64,000 nucleotides of DNA from Sinorhizobium kostiense. GTDB taxonomy: Bacteria; Pseudomonadota; Alphaproteobacteria; Rhizobiales; Rhizobiaceae. Position 1 is the stretch's first letter; the number at the start of each line of letters is the position of its first letter. The position numbers and the translations under genes are program-made. The notes under the pieces were generated by a model. The model made no database searches, was not told the DNA's origin, and saw nothing but the letters and a program-made list of their open reading frames with translations. Below, piece after piece: positions 43,298-52,311 of this stretch. The stretch is from NCBI RefSeq assembly GCF_017874595.1, contig NZ_JAGILA010000004.1, positions 310,001-374,000 on the forward strand, in the 5' to 3' direction.

Positions 43298-43371
43298 CGC
43301 AGTACACGACAGTAGTGTAATTGGATTTGGCGGATGCTTTTCTCGCCCTCATCCCTGTGCAGAGATCGGCC

Positions 43372-44229
43372 ATGATCCTGGTGACGGGAGCGTCGGGTTA
43401 TGTCGGCAGCGCCGTGTTGCGGCGGCTTTCGCAGGAGGGCCATGCCGTCTCGGGGATGGTGGGCAATTTCCGGCGGGCGGCTTCGGTCGAGGATATGGGG
43501 GTCCCGATACGCATTGCCAATTATGACGAGCGGGCGAGCCTGGAGCGAGCTTTCCGCGGCGTCGAAAGGCTTGTCTTCGTTGCGCGGGACGGTAATGCGC
43601 GGGCCGTGATGCGCCAGCACGCAAACGCCATTGACGCAGCGACGACGGCTGGGGTCGGCCGCATCGTCTTCATGAGCATCACCGATGTCGAGCCGTCGTC
43701 CGCATTCTACTTCACGCCCGTTTATCGGGATGCGGAACGCCGGCTGTTGGCCTCTGGGACAAAATGGACGGTTCTGCGCTGCGGCCTTTACGCGGATTTC
43801 ATCCTTTCGCATTGGATCCGGCCGGCGATTGCGAGCGGCGAGATGTCATTGCCGCTCGAAGACGCACGCGTCGCGCCGATCGCCCGAGAAGATGTGGCCG
43901 ATGCGTTCGCCATGGCCGCTGCCGCCGACGACTGCGAAGGCAAGACCTTTGAACTGACCGGCCCGGCTGCCCATTCGTTCGAGGAGATCGCCGACGCGGC
44001 TGGCCGTGTCTTCGCTCGGCCGGTGCGCTTCGCCGCCATAGCGCCGGCCGACTATCTGGAGCGCGCCTTGGACGAGATGGCCGAGCCTTGGCCCCACGCG
44101 TTTTCGAGCCTATGCAAATCCATCGCCGAGGGGCGCTATGCGCGGGTCTCCGGCGACTTCGAGACCTTGCTCAGACGGCCTGCCGCGCGCTTTGAGGATT
44201 TTCTTCGCGGCGCGGCAGCGGCAATGTGA
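43372..44229 (+). CDS. NmrA-type NAD(P)-binding SDR protein
   Basis: A 285-residue atypical short-chain dehydrogenase: MILVTGASGYVGSAVLRRLSQEGH is the nucleotide-binding loop, then VGRIVFMSITDVEPSSAFYF and a C-terminal part like quinone-reductase QorB (DVADAFAMAAAADDCEGKTFELTGP). ATG 43372; a TTG at 43321 would add 17 unrelated residues. Separated from the YcaO operon by 146 bases and a hairpin, so probably independent. Substrate unknown. Confidence 0.85.
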   Translation: MILVTGASGYVGSAVLRRLSQEGHAVSGMVGNFRRAASVEDMGVPIRIANYDERASLERAFRGVERLVFVARDGNARAVMRQHANAIDAATTAGVGRIVFMSITDVEPSSAFYFTPVYRDAERRLLASGTKWTVLRCGLYADFILSHWIRPAIASGEMSLPLEDARVAPIAREDVADAFAMAAAADDCEGKTFELTGPAAHSFEEIADAAGRVFARPVRFAAIAPADYLERALDEMAEPWPHAFSSLCKSIAEGRYARVSGDFETLLRRPAARFEDFLRGAAAAM

Positions 44230-44241
44230 AACCTACTCTCG

Positions 44242-44586
44242 TTACCGCAGGGTGCCGTCGCCGCTGCGGTCCGCCTCTCGGAAGTCCGCCATGACGCGGT
44301 TCAGGAACTCCTCCTGGGTAATCCTGCCGTCGCCATCGGCATCGGTGGCGGCGAACTGCTGCGCGTTCAGAATCCGTGCCGCCTCATCGCGGCTCAGGGC
44401 CCCGTCCTTGCTTTTGTCCAGATTGGTGAAGGCAGACGTCATGAAGGTCTGATATTCGGACCGGTCAACCGCTCCGTTCCTGTCGCGGTCGAGCCGATCC
44501 ATTTGGCTCTGGTTGATGGCCTGAGCTTGCGCCGCGGTTGCATCAAGCAACACGAATGCAGCCAGCAGTACCGTGGATTTTATCAT
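44242..44586 (-). CDS. Secreted EF-hand protein
   Basis: A 114-residue exported protein. Signal peptide MIKSTVLLAAFVLLDATAAQAQA, then four EF-hand-like loops: DRDRNGAVDRSEY, DKSKDGALSRDEA, DADGDGRITQEEF and a last, truncated DRSGDGTLR. Calcium binding in the periplasm is expected. Same strand as the lipoprotein gene upstream, 13 bases away. Confidence 0.88.
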   Translation of the reverse strand: MIKSTVLLAAFVLLDATAAQAQAINQSQMDRLDRDRNGAVDRSEYQTFMTSAFTNLDKSKDGALSRDEAARILNAQQFAATDADGDGRITQEEFLNRVMADFREADRSGDGTLR

Positions 44587-44599
44587 CCGGGTCTCTCGC

Positions 44600-44842
44600 T
44601 CACATGCAGGTCAAGGCGTTACCGCCTGCAGCCCCCAACGTGGCGCCGGTGCCGACGGCCCATAGCTGGCCAGTGCCGGAACCGATGGTCGCGCCGACGA
44701 GGCCGCCGACCACCGCGCCGCCCACCGTTCCGGCGATGCAGCCGAATTCGCCCCCCGTCGTTCCCGGGGAGAACATAGCGGATTGGCAGCCAGAGAGGGC
44801 CAGGCCGCCTGCGAGAATAAAAGTAATCGTTCGCTTGTTCAT
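44600..44842 (-). CDS. Glycine-zipper lipoprotein
   Basis: An 80-residue lipoprotein. The lipobox is LALSGC after MNKRTITFILAGG, and the mature part is a glycine zipper (GTVGGAVVGGLVGATIGSGTGQLWAVGTGATLGAAGG). It probably associates with the outer membrane. ATG 44842 has TTGGAGGGAAAG before it. A longer frame upstream is not protein-like. Function unknown. Confidence 0.83.
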   Translation of the reverse strand: MNKRTITFILAGGLALSGCQSAMFSPGTTGGEFGCIAGTVGGAVVGGLVGATIGSGTGQLWAVGTGATLGAAGGNALTCM

Positions 44843-45183
44843 CTTTCCCTCCAAGTATATCCGTCCGTATGGATCGCCGGAGGCCATTGAATGGCGTCGG
44901 ATGGAAACGCGCTTCCGGGTATGACTCTCGTATCCGAGAGGTCTTCTATTCAATCGGAAGCTTCTTATCGACAAGACATCGGGACCCTCTACAAAGACGT
45001 GCGGATCCGGGCGAAATGCTACCGCCCGATGGGGCGTATGACAACTCTTCGGGCCTCGTGCGCTCGTCACATATTACAACAGAACGTTTCGGTCCGTGGT
45101 GCGGTGGATCATCAGCATCGATGCTGATGCCGTGGAGGGAAGGGATGAAACTTGGCCCCATATTGGCCTGAGGGGGAGGCTTC
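44843..45183. other. Intergenic region with 20-base perfect palindrome
   Basis: About 340 bases between two minus-strand genes, without a supported gene. It contains the perfect palindrome CATCAGCATCGATGCTGATG at 45110-45129, some 55 bases beyond the 3-prime end of the AI-2E family gene. No T-run follows on the minus strand, so it may be an operator for the lipoprotein gene or a transcript end. Confidence 0.4.
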
Positions 45184-47166
45184 CTATGCAGAGGTCTTCC
45201 GCTTGCGTACGTGATGGCGGGGGGCGATTTTCGCGCGCACAGCCTTCATTGGCCGGGCGAGCTCTTCGGAAAGCGCTTCCCGGACGGAGTCGGCGATTGC
45301 AGACACGACAAAGTCCGCTTGTAGCTCTTCGATGAGCTCGGTCCTTGGCGCACCGTCCTCGCGCCAGAGCACGATACCGATGCGCGATATTGGCGCGATG
45401 CGTTTCAGGCGCCGTACGATGAACCTTGCATGGCGCAGCGAATCCTGGTTGAGAAAGCTCACGAGGATCGCATTGCGACCGGCGGAGGGAAGTTCTCGGA
45501 TAGCGCCCGGCTTCAAGTCCTTATGACTCGCGGAAGCAACTTCCGCCCCCTGGACTCGGATGACCTGTGCCAGCATCGATGCAGTCACGTCGTCGAGATC
45601 GCTCCGACCGCCGATGCACAGCACGGATTTTCCATCTCCGAGAGGCAAATCGTACTGCTCGTCTCCATCACCACTCTCTTCGCCAACACCTTCTTCCTCC
45701 TCCTCCTCCTCCTCCTCTTCCTCTAGCTCTTCACTGGCGATCTCCTCCAGGTTGGAGACGAGAGTGCGCGCACTTTGGGCGATCTGAGTCACCTGCGGCT
45801 CGGCCAGCGCGCCTCGTACCCGGTCGTGTTCCGCGAGCAGCAGCGCGGGTATGGCGACCGTGTCGTAGAACTCGATCAGGTATTTCTCCTCGAGCATCTC
45901 CTCCGCATTGTCGGTCGCCTCATCCGGATCCCCGGCCAGCAGTCTCTGGTAAAGCCGCTCCTTGGGATTGAGCACAGGTTCGTTGCCCAACAGAATTTCG
46001 AGGAACTCGAACTGCGGGACATGGCGACCGAGCACCACGAGGCAAACCGTCAGCGGCGTCGACAGCACCAGTCCGACCGGACCCCAGAGCCAGGCCCAGA
46101 AGATTGCGGCGACGATGATCGCAAGCGGCGAAAGGCCGGTCCGCGAGCCGTAGAGCCAAGGCTCGATCACATTGTTGCTGACGAGCTCGAGGACAATGAA
46201 CAGGCCCGCCGTCCATACCAGCAGGCTCCAGCCCGGAGCCGCGGCAAAGGCGAGAAACAGGGGAAGGCTCGCCGCGATGACAGGGCCGATGTAGGGGACG
46301 AAGCGCAGCACAATGGCAAGCATTCCCCACAGGATCGCATTGGGGATGCCGAGCAGCCAGAGACCGATTGCAAGCGGTATTCCGTAGGTGATGTTCACCA
46401 CCAGTTGCATCAGCAGGTACTGGCCGACCCGCGCGCCGGCATCCTGCAGGGCCTCGGTCGTGCGGTGCAGGTCGCCATAGCCTACGAGCCGAATGAAGCG
46501 ATCGCGCAGGTCCTCTCTTTCGAAAAGCATGAAGATGACGACGACAATGACGAGACCGGTCGTGGCGAGCGGCCCGAGCAAGGGGTTGATGATGTTCCTC
46601 AGGGTTTCGATCGGGCGTTCGGGAGAAAAAATCTCCACGAGCAGCGGTTTTTGCTCCGGTCCCGGTTGGGGAGATGGGGCGGTTTCGGGCCTGGGCCGGC
46701 TGATCTCGGCCGTAATCCTTTCGACGACGCGGCTCAGGCGTTCAAATATCTGGCTCTCCGATCCCGCCTCCTTCAGAACCCTGATCTTCTCGATAATGTT
46801 GTACTGATAGGTTGGGAGATTCTGTGCCACTTCGCTGACCTGCACGGCAAGGACAGCGCTGAAAGCGAAGAGGAACAGGAAGGCTGTCGCGACCGTGCCG
46901 ATGATGGCCACCGAGCGCGGCAAGCCGGCTCTGCGCAGGTATGAGACCACCGGCGCCAAAGCAAAAGTAAGCAGGATGGCGATCGCCAACGGAAGAAAGA
47001 CCTCGCTGGCGAAATAGATCACGGCCACCGCTGCTGCCGTCGCTGCAAGCGTCGGAAGCCGGGAAGTCTTCGCGATGGCCGCTGCTCCCGGGGCGAGTGC
47101 GGTCTGCATATATCGGCTGCCGGCTTTGACCTGATCCTGGTCAGCTCTGCGCGGAAACCTCAGCAT
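45184..47166 (-). CDS. AI-2E family (UPF0118) permease with acidic C-terminal extension
   Basis: A protein of about 660 residues. The first 380 form the eight-helix AI-2E/PerM transporter (VIYFASEVFLPLAIAILLTFALAPVVSYLRRAGLPRSVA, LVVNITYGIPLAIGLWLLGIPNAILWGMLAIVLRFVPYIGPVIAASLPL, ALLIFVVLELVSNNVIEPWLYGSRTGLSP-like text). A cytoplasmic tail of about 270 residues follows with 11 consecutive glutamates. It ends in a Rossmann-like segment (YDLPLGDGKSVLCIGGRSDLDD..MLAQVI..GAEV) and a Lys/Arg end. ATG 47166 has GGGGTTGAG upstream; ATG 47112 is possible. Substrate unknown. Confidence 0.87.
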   Translation of the reverse strand: MLRFPRRADQDQVKAGSRYMQTALAPGAAAIAKTSRLPTLAATAAAVAVIYFASEVFLPLAIAILLTFALAPVVSYLRRAGLPRSVAIIGTVATAFLFLFAFSAVLAVQVSEVAQNLPTYQYNIIEKIRVLKEAGSESQIFERLSRVVERITAEISRPRPETAPSPQPGPEQKPLLVEIFSPERPIETLRNIINPLLGPLATTGLVIVVVIFMLFEREDLRDRFIRLVGYGDLHRTTEALQDAGARVGQYLLMQLVVNITYGIPLAIGLWLLGIPNAILWGMLAIVLRFVPYIGPVIAASLPLFLAFAAAPGWSLLVWTAGLFIVLELVSNNVIEPWLYGSRTGLSPLAIIVAAIFWAWLWGPVGLVLSTPLTVCLVVLGRHVPQFEFLEILLGNEPVLNPKERLYQRLLAGDPDEATDNAEEMLEEKYLIEFYDTVAIPALLLAEHDRVRGALAEPQVTQIAQSARTLVSNLEEIASEELEEEEEEEEEEEGVGEESGDGDEQYDLPLGDGKSVLCIGGRSDLDDVTASMLAQVIRVQGAEVASASHKDLKPGAIRELPSAGRNAILVSFLNQDSLRHARFIVRRLKRIAPISRIGIVLWREDGAPRTELIEELQADFVVSAIADSVREALSEELARPMKAVRAKIAPRHHVRKRKTSA

Positions 47167-47564
47167 CTCAACCCCTACAGCCAGTCCCCTCAAACCGCGA
47201 TCCCGTTCCGCTGACACACGCGCCCTACTGGACAATTCGCCGATTGTTCGTGTCTGCCGAAATCGCCGCCAACGCAAACGCCGGGTGACACCTACGTTAT
47301 CGTCCTGACGAACCGCAGGGCCGACCTCGCCAGAGGCGAGATCAGCCAAGTGAAGGTGCGTTCACGAACTTAAAATAGCTTACCACACGTACGCGAACCG
47401 GGCTTCCAACCGTGCCATTCCTGGGATGTTACCTGAGCGCCAGCGCATCGCCCGCCCGCAGAGCCCAGAATCGCGGCGGCGCCCGAAGTTGAGCGCCGCC
47501 TTGCTTCCCGGTCACAGCCAGCTTCCCCGAGCCTTTCATCGGCATGAGAAGCTGCGTTCTACCG
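47167..47564. other. Intergenic region, no gene seen
   Basis: About 400 bases between two minus-strand genes. An in-frame extension of the permease gene to 47349 exists but is Arg-rich and not family-like. No RNA gene, repeat or clear terminator was seen. Confidence 0.4.
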
Positions 47565-48170
47565 CTAGCGCGTCATTGGGCGGTACCGCTCGCGTTCGCG
47601 CTTGACCTGATCCAGCGTGTACGGATCCGCATTTTCGTCAAATCGCGACCAGCCTTCTTGGGCATAAATGCTCCTGCGGCCGGCAATATCAACGCGGTTT
47701 CTTTGCTGCAGGATCGTTTCTGCTTGGGGCGCAAGGCTGTCGTCCACCCTGGCCGTCACCAAGGTGCCGCCGCGACGAATGCCCTCGGCATAAACATGGG
47801 CATCATCTTCATCGACTCCCGATTCCGTCAGCGCGCCGATTAAGCCTCCCGCCGCGCCGCCGGCGACCGCACCGGCCGCCGCGCCGGCGGCGGTGGACGC
47901 GAGCCAGCCTGCGGCGACGACGGGGCCCACTCCCGGTATGGCCATGAGGCCCAGCCCCGTAAGGAGCCCAATCACGCCACCTCCGGCGGCCCCAAGGCCA
48001 GCACCGGTACCGGCACCTTCGGCCGCGTTCGAGCTTTCGGTTGAGTACCGATCCCCAGTGTTGTTTGCCACGATGCTGATATCATCGGAAGGCACGCCCG
48101 CGGCCTCCAGATCGCTCACTGCATCTCGAGCTGCTTCATAATCGTCGAAGAGACCTGTCACGGTTCTCAT
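47565..48170 (-). CDS. General-stress-protein-17M-like glycine-zipper protein
   Basis: A 201-residue protein. The N-terminal domain MRTVTGLFDDYEAARDAVSDLEAAGVPSDDISIVANN is the 17M-like fold. It is followed by a long Gly/Ala zipper (GTGAGLGAAGGGVIGLLTGLGLMAIPGVGPVVAAGW..) and VYAEGIRRGGTLVTARVDD. ATG 48170 has GAAGGGAG before it. Such proteins accumulate in general stress responses of rhizobia; regulation was not visible here. Confidence 0.82.
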   Translation of the reverse strand: MRTVTGLFDDYEAARDAVSDLEAAGVPSDDISIVANNTGDRYSTESSNAAEGAGTGAGLGAAGGGVIGLLTGLGLMAIPGVGPVVAAGWLASTAAGAAAGAVAGGAAGGLIGALTESGVDEDDAHVYAEGIRRGGTLVTARVDDSLAPQAETILQQRNRVDIAGRRSIYAQEGWSRFDENADPYTLDQVKRERERYRPMTR

Positions 48171-48202
48171 GTTTATTCTCCCTTCGTTTGAAGGACGCGA
48201 CC

Positions 48203-48517
48203 TTATTGCGCGGTTACGTTGCCCTGGTAGTCCAGTGCAACAGAAACGGATTTGCCGCCCTTCATTGCGGTTGCCTGCCACACACCCTTGTCATCGAGCT
48301 TCAGCCCATTGACATCGGTGTATCCGGCTTCCTCGATCCGTTCCTTGGCTTGGGCTTCGGTAAAGCTGTTGGCGCCTTCAACTGGCGCCGTGGGATTTTG
48401 CGAATCTGGGGTTGCAACCGCTGGCGTGTTGCCCTCAGAGGAAGGTGTCGTCTGCGCGAACGACACCGTGGCCACAGCGCCCATCAGCGCTGCCGCAACG
48501 ATAGCAGTAGTTTTCAT
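48203..48517 (-). CDS. Secreted PepSY-like protein
   Basis: A 104-residue exported protein with signal peptide MKTTAIVAAALMGAVATVSFA. A Ser/Thr/Pro-rich linker follows, then a PepSY-like unit (FTEAQAKERIEEAGYTDVNGLKLDDKGVWQATAMKGGKSVSVALDYQGNVT). Periplasmic; the family is often an inhibitor or accessory module. GAGGTAACC precedes the ATG. Confidence 0.8.
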   Translation of the reverse strand: MKTTAIVAAALMGAVATVSFAQTTPSSEGNTPAVATPDSQNPTAPVEGANSFTEAQAKERIEEAGYTDVNGLKLDDKGVWQATAMKGGKSVSVALDYQGNVTAQ

Positions 48518-48761
48518 ATGGTTACCTCTTGGGAGATCGGGATTGATCCCGGCCTAGTAATCCCTCGGGGGCAATTTGGTTCCGCGAATGACCGCTTTTG
48601 CAAGTTGGAAAGCCTGGATCCGACAAGAAGCGTGGCAATCGGCAGCCCAGAAGTGAGCCAGCGCGGTGTTGAACTGGAAAACAGAGGCGCGGCTGCCATC
48701 CGAAACAACGACGGTTTTCCTAACCCCGCGACATTCCCCGCGCAGAGGTTCTGAACCTAGT

Positions 48762-49436
48762 TCAGTCTCCCTCCGCGATCATGCCCGCGAGCACCGCTTT
48801 CGCGACCGCCTGAAAGCGGTTGTTGGCGTCGAACTTGCGGATTATGCCGGATTCGAGGGTGAGGGCGGCTGCCAGGTCCATATCCATCAATGCGGCGATG
48901 CGCGAGGCGGGGTATCCCTCGGCCATGAGACCGAGGCACTCGGTCTCGATAGGCGAGAGATGGATGCTTTCTCGCGCGGTACCGCGCGCCCACTCGTTCG
49001 TCCCGGTTTCGAGGAGCTCGGCTATCCTCTGCATCTGCCGGCGCAGGATCGATTGCTGCGCGGCGAGTTCGCGCCGGCGTGCCTTGAGCGCCGCTTGGAA
49101 CAGCTCGTCGGCCTCGGTCTGGCTTGTCGAACCGTCGAGTGCCTCCATCAATTCCTGAATTGCGGCAATCGGCATGTCGATTTCGCGGCAGGCGTTGATG
49201 ACGGCCATGCGGCGGACATGTGCCTCGTCATACACGCGCATCGGCCCGATCCGCGCCGCGTTCAACAATCCCTTCTCCTCGTAGAAATGCAGGGTGCGGT
49301 GCGTCACGCCGAACGCCTCCGCCATCTCGGCAATCGCAAGCCGTTCCTCCGTGCCATGATGGGGAACAGACAGCTTCGGCAAAAAGCCGGTACCCGCACT
49401 TGCACGACCGGCATGCTTCCATGGATCTTGTGCCAT
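48762..49436 (-). CDS. MerR-type regulator with LuxR-like C-terminus
   Basis: A 224-residue regulator. The MerR winged helix is LAIAEMAEAFGVTHRTLHFYEEKGLLNAARIGPMRVYDEAHVRRMAVINACREIDMPIAAIQELMEAL, followed by a dimerising helix. The C-terminal 65 residues (IHLSPIETECLGLMAEGYPASRIAALMDMDLAAALTLESGIIRKFDANNRFQAVAKAVL) resemble a LuxR/GerE helix-turn-helix. ATG 49436 has GAGGGAA upstream. No metal-binding cysteines of classic MerR proteins are present. Target unknown. Confidence 0.82.
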   Translation of the reverse strand: MAQDPWKHAGRASAGTGFLPKLSVPHHGTEERLAIAEMAEAFGVTHRTLHFYEEKGLLNAARIGPMRVYDEAHVRRMAVINACREIDMPIAAIQELMEALDGSTSQTEADELFQAALKARRRELAAQQSILRRQMQRIAELLETGTNEWARGTARESIHLSPIETECLGLMAEGYPASRIAALMDMDLAAALTLESGIIRKFDANNRFQAVAKAVLAGMIAEGD

Positions 49437-49963
49437 TTCCCTCGTCCCCGTCCGTGCATCACAATCCCGGAGAGCGGAGCTGAAGTGCCCTTCTCCGAGT
49501 ATCGGCGGAGCGCTGCAGCGCGATGGGGTTTCAGGCCGATCCGGCCTGAAACCTCGATCGTGATCGAGCGCGGACCTGCGTGCTTCGCGGGGCACATCGT
49601 GCACGGGGCACGTTTACTTCAGACCAATGTGCTTGCCCTCCGGCGGGCGCGGGATGCGCCGCCTGGCGGACTGGAGTCCTTGCGCGTTCAGCCAAACGAG
49701 CGGTGCTCCAGCGAGCAACCCAGGCATTAAAATCTACACACGAATTCACCGTAAGCGCGAATCGCCGAAAAGAACAGGTCCGGCATGCCGTTTCTCCCGA
49801 TGGTTGCAGAATGAGCGTCCCTATTCCGAAAGTTCACCTCCCCGGAGCGAAGCCAAGGTCAGCTTCTTTTCTGAAATGCGCACGCAACCGCGCCCGTTCG
49901 GCGCGGCCGCGAGAGCCGATGGCCAGAATGCCGTCGAAGCGGGGCCCCCCGAGCCGGCTCCGC
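49437..49963. other. Long intergenic region, no gene seen
   Basis: About 530 bases between the MerR-type gene and the DUF899 gene (both minus strand). Open frames on either strand are Arg/Pro-rich and lack ribosome sites. An A/T-rich patch at 49728-49760 (TTAAAATCTACACACGAATTCACC) could hold a promoter. Nothing else recognised. Confidence 0.4.
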
Positions 49964-50662
49964 TCAATAGTCGAGTTTCGGATACCAATCTGCGCCGCGA
50001 CCTTCGGGCGTCGTGTCGAGCAGGGTCCAGAGCGGGTCCGGATCCGGCGCGTCGCGCGGATCCTGTCCGGGATCGGCCATCTCGCCACTCATTTCGCCGC
50101 TCCAGAAATGCCGAACCGTGCCGTTCCGTCGGGTGAAGACCGTGTAGGCCGGAACGTCCTCATCCTCGGCGCTGACATAATCGCGGGTGAAGCTGCCGTC
50201 GCTGTCGGAATAGACCTTCAATTGTGTCCAGCCGCGCGCCTTCTTGGCTTCCACGAGGCGCTCGATTGACGAACGCGCAACCATAGCCAGCGCGACGCGC
50301 TGCTCTATGTCCGCCACCTTGCCCTCCCAGGAGGCCATCAATGAAGTGCACATCGGGCAGGGTCTCTGTCGCTGCGGCCCGAACATGTAGCTGTAGATGA
50401 TGAGGGTCGATTTATCGGCAAAAAGATCGGCCAGGGTGACCGGGCCGGCCTCGCCCTCGAAGCGGTATACCTTGGTCACCTCGCCGCCTGGCGGCAATTG
50501 CCGACGCTGTTCGGCCACCCGTTCGATATGGCGCCTGAGCTCGATCTCCTCGGCAAGAAGAGCGTTGCGCGCCTGCCGGTATTCGGCGCTCTCGTTGGGA
50601 AAGCCGGCGCGATTCCTTGACGCCAGCTCGGTTGCGGGGACCAGTCTCGTTTCACTTGTCAT
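49964..50662 (-). CDS. DUF899 thioredoxin-like protein
   Basis: A 232-residue member of the DUF899 family. It has an N-terminal helical segment (LLAEEIELRRHIERVAEQRRQLPPGG), then a thioredoxin-like fold with STLIIYSYMFGPQRQRPCPMCTSLMASWEG (CPMC redox-type motif) and YTVFTRRNGTVRHFWSGEM. Function unproven; a peroxiredoxin-like activity is possible. AGGAGATCG precedes the ATG. Confidence 0.85.
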   Translation of the reverse strand: MTSETRLVPATELASRNRAGFPNESAEYRQARNALLAEEIELRRHIERVAEQRRQLPPGGEVTKVYRFEGEAGPVTLADLFADKSTLIIYSYMFGPQRQRPCPMCTSLMASWEGKVADIEQRVALAMVARSSIERLVEAKKARGWTQLKVYSDSDGSFTRDYVSAEDEDVPAYTVFTRRNGTVRHFWSGEMSGEMADPGQDPRDAPDPDPLWTLLDTTPEGRGADWYPKLDY

Positions 50663-50861
50663 GATCGATCTCCTCGGGCTGCATGGTCAGGATTTGCGTT
50701 CAAGTTGATATCAACCTATTTGCCCTTTGTCAAAAGAGTGACTGCACAGACAAAAGCTGAAGCTGGCGATTCCGGTCCGGCGAAATCTGCGGTAGAAGGG
50801 CTGCGTAGTCTTCCTTCGCTCCGGCAACCGTCTCGGGGCGCTCGTATGTGAAAGTTGCGAC

Positions 50862-51614
50862 ATGCCCGCCAAACTCTCCGTCAATCTCAATGCCATAGCC
50901 ATGTTGCGCAACAGGCGCGATCTGCCCTGGCCGTCCGTGACAGGGCTCGGCCGCATCGCCCTTGCGGCGGGGGCAAGCGGGCTGACCGTGCACCCCCGTC
51001 CGGACCAGCGGCACATCCGTTTTTCCGATCTCCAGCCGATCCGCGATCTGATCGACGACGAATTCCCGGATGCCGAATTCAACATGGAAGGCTATCCGAA
51101 CGACAGCTTCCTCGAACTCGTCGAGCGGCATGAGCCGGAGCAGGTGACCCTGGTGCCCGACGACCCGGCACAGGCGACGTCCGATCATGGCTGGGACTTC
51201 CGCCGGGACCATAATTTGCTTGGTAATGTCGTCGGCCGGCTCAAGAGGAAAGGTTTTCGCGTCTCGCTCTTTGCCGACGGCGATCCCGATCGGGAAAGCT
51301 TGAGGATCGCCAGGGAAACGGGCGCCGACCGGATCGAGCTTTATACGGGTCCCTATGGCGGCTGTTACGACGATCCGGAAAGAGCGGAGCGCATCGCCCG
51401 CGACCTCGGACGCACGGCCGAGATCGCTGTCGAACTGGGCCTTGCCGTCAATGCCGGTCACGATCTGACGGTCGCGAACCTGCCGCTTCTGGTTGAGCAC
51501 ATCCCCGCGCTTGCCGAAGTCTCGATCGGGCATGGCCTGACTGCGGATGCGCTGGAATATGGGATGGCAGAAACCGTGCGCCGCTTCCGCCGCGCCTGCG
51601 GCGAGGTCGTGTAG
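50862..51614 (+). CDS. pdxJ: Pyridoxine 5'-phosphate synthase
   Basis: Closes the pyridoxine ring from 1-deoxyxylulose 5-phosphate and 3-amino-2-oxopropyl phosphate in vitamin B6 synthesis. The 250-residue TIM barrel shows [82 protein letters not shown] and [13 protein letters not shown], all family landmarks. Stand-alone gene, no pdxA or acpS nearby. Confidence 0.96.
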   Translation: MPAKLSVNLNAIAMLRNRRDLPWPSVTGLGRIALAAGASGLTVHPRPDQRHIRFSDLQPIRDLIDDEFPDAEFNMEGYPNDSFLELVERHEPEQVTLVPDDPAQATSDHGWDFRRDHNLLGNVVGRLKRKGFRVSLFADGDPDRESLRIARETGADRIELYTGPYGGCYDDPERAERIARDLGRTAEIAVELGLAVNAGHDLTVANLPLLVEHIPALAEVSIGHGLTADALEYGMAETVRRFRRACGEVV

Positions 51615-51671
51615 TTTCTTTGCATGCCACTCAACCGATGAAGCATCTGAAAAGCGGGGCGCTGTAGCTCG

Positions 51672-52310
51672 CTACCAGCGGACGATGCGGTGCGCGGCGA
51701 GTGCGCCGACAAGCGCGAGCATCGCCACCGCGATCGTGTACCAGGTGGCGACGAACAGCGGTGAATCGTCCGTGCAATGGGCGGCATAGAAGGTTGCGGC
51801 GATGCCGCCTGCCGTGAGGCCGGCCACGGCGCCCGCAAGCGCGGGATGAGAAGGCGCGCCGTGGCGTAGTCCGGCGAGCAGCAGCGCGAGCGGGCCAATG
51901 CCGATCAGCGGAATGAAGGTGAGGCAGACGAGGCTGTTCGTTCCGACGAGCCTTGCCGTCCATGTGTCCGGCGGCGTCACGGCGAGTTCGGCGACGATGG
52001 CGGCCAGCAGCAGTGCGGGTGCGACGGCAAGACGAGGAAGCATTCGGCGCGCTTCCGCTTCCGGCCGTGCAAGCACATGGAGGAGGGCGAAAGCGCTCAC
52101 GGCAAGCGCGATCGTCACGATGAACTTGAAAAGGAAGCGACCGGTCTGCGCCGCAACGGCAATATCCGTCCTTGCGCCGAGCATGAGAAAGAAGACGATC
52201 GCAGCCACGGCAATGGCGGCGAACCCCGCCACCGACCAGGCGAACGCCATTGACATGCCGTGGCGCCGGGCGTCTGCCGCAAGGGCCTTGATGAGTTCCT
52301 GTGTCTCCAT
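51672..52310 (-). CDS. nrsF: NrsF-type membrane anti-sigma factor
   Basis: A 212-residue DUF1109/NrsF protein with six membrane helices (MAFAWSVAGFAAIAVAAIVFFLM, FKFIVTIALAVSAFALLHVL, LAVAPALLLAAIVAEL, NSLVCLTFIPLIGIGPLALLLAG, LAGAVAGLTAGGIAATFYA, IAVAMLALVGALAAH) and the cysteine-containing FYAAHCTDDSP. NrsF holds its ECF sigma at the membrane until metal or oxidative stress. ATG 52310 starts one base after the sigma stop codon (TGAcATG). Confidence 0.9.
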   Translation of the reverse strand: METQELIKALAADARRHGMSMAFAWSVAGFAAIAVAAIVFFLMLGARTDIAVAAQTGRFLFKFIVTIALAVSAFALLHVLARPEAEARRMLPRLAVAPALLLAAIVAELAVTPPDTWTARLVGTNSLVCLTFIPLIGIGPLALLLAGLRHGAPSHPALAGAVAGLTAGGIAATFYAAHCTDDSPLFVATWYTIAVAMLALVGALAAHRIVRW

Positions 52311-52311
52311 G

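Noticed and set aside
45690-45730. Trinucleotide CTC/TTC run as a repeat array or regulatory microsatellite
   Set aside because: It is within the permease gene and simply encodes the Glu tract; kept only as a note on that gene.
49580-50269. Plus-strand frame in the MerR-DUF899 spacer
   Set aside because: Overlaps DUF899 in antisense and has no family-like segment.
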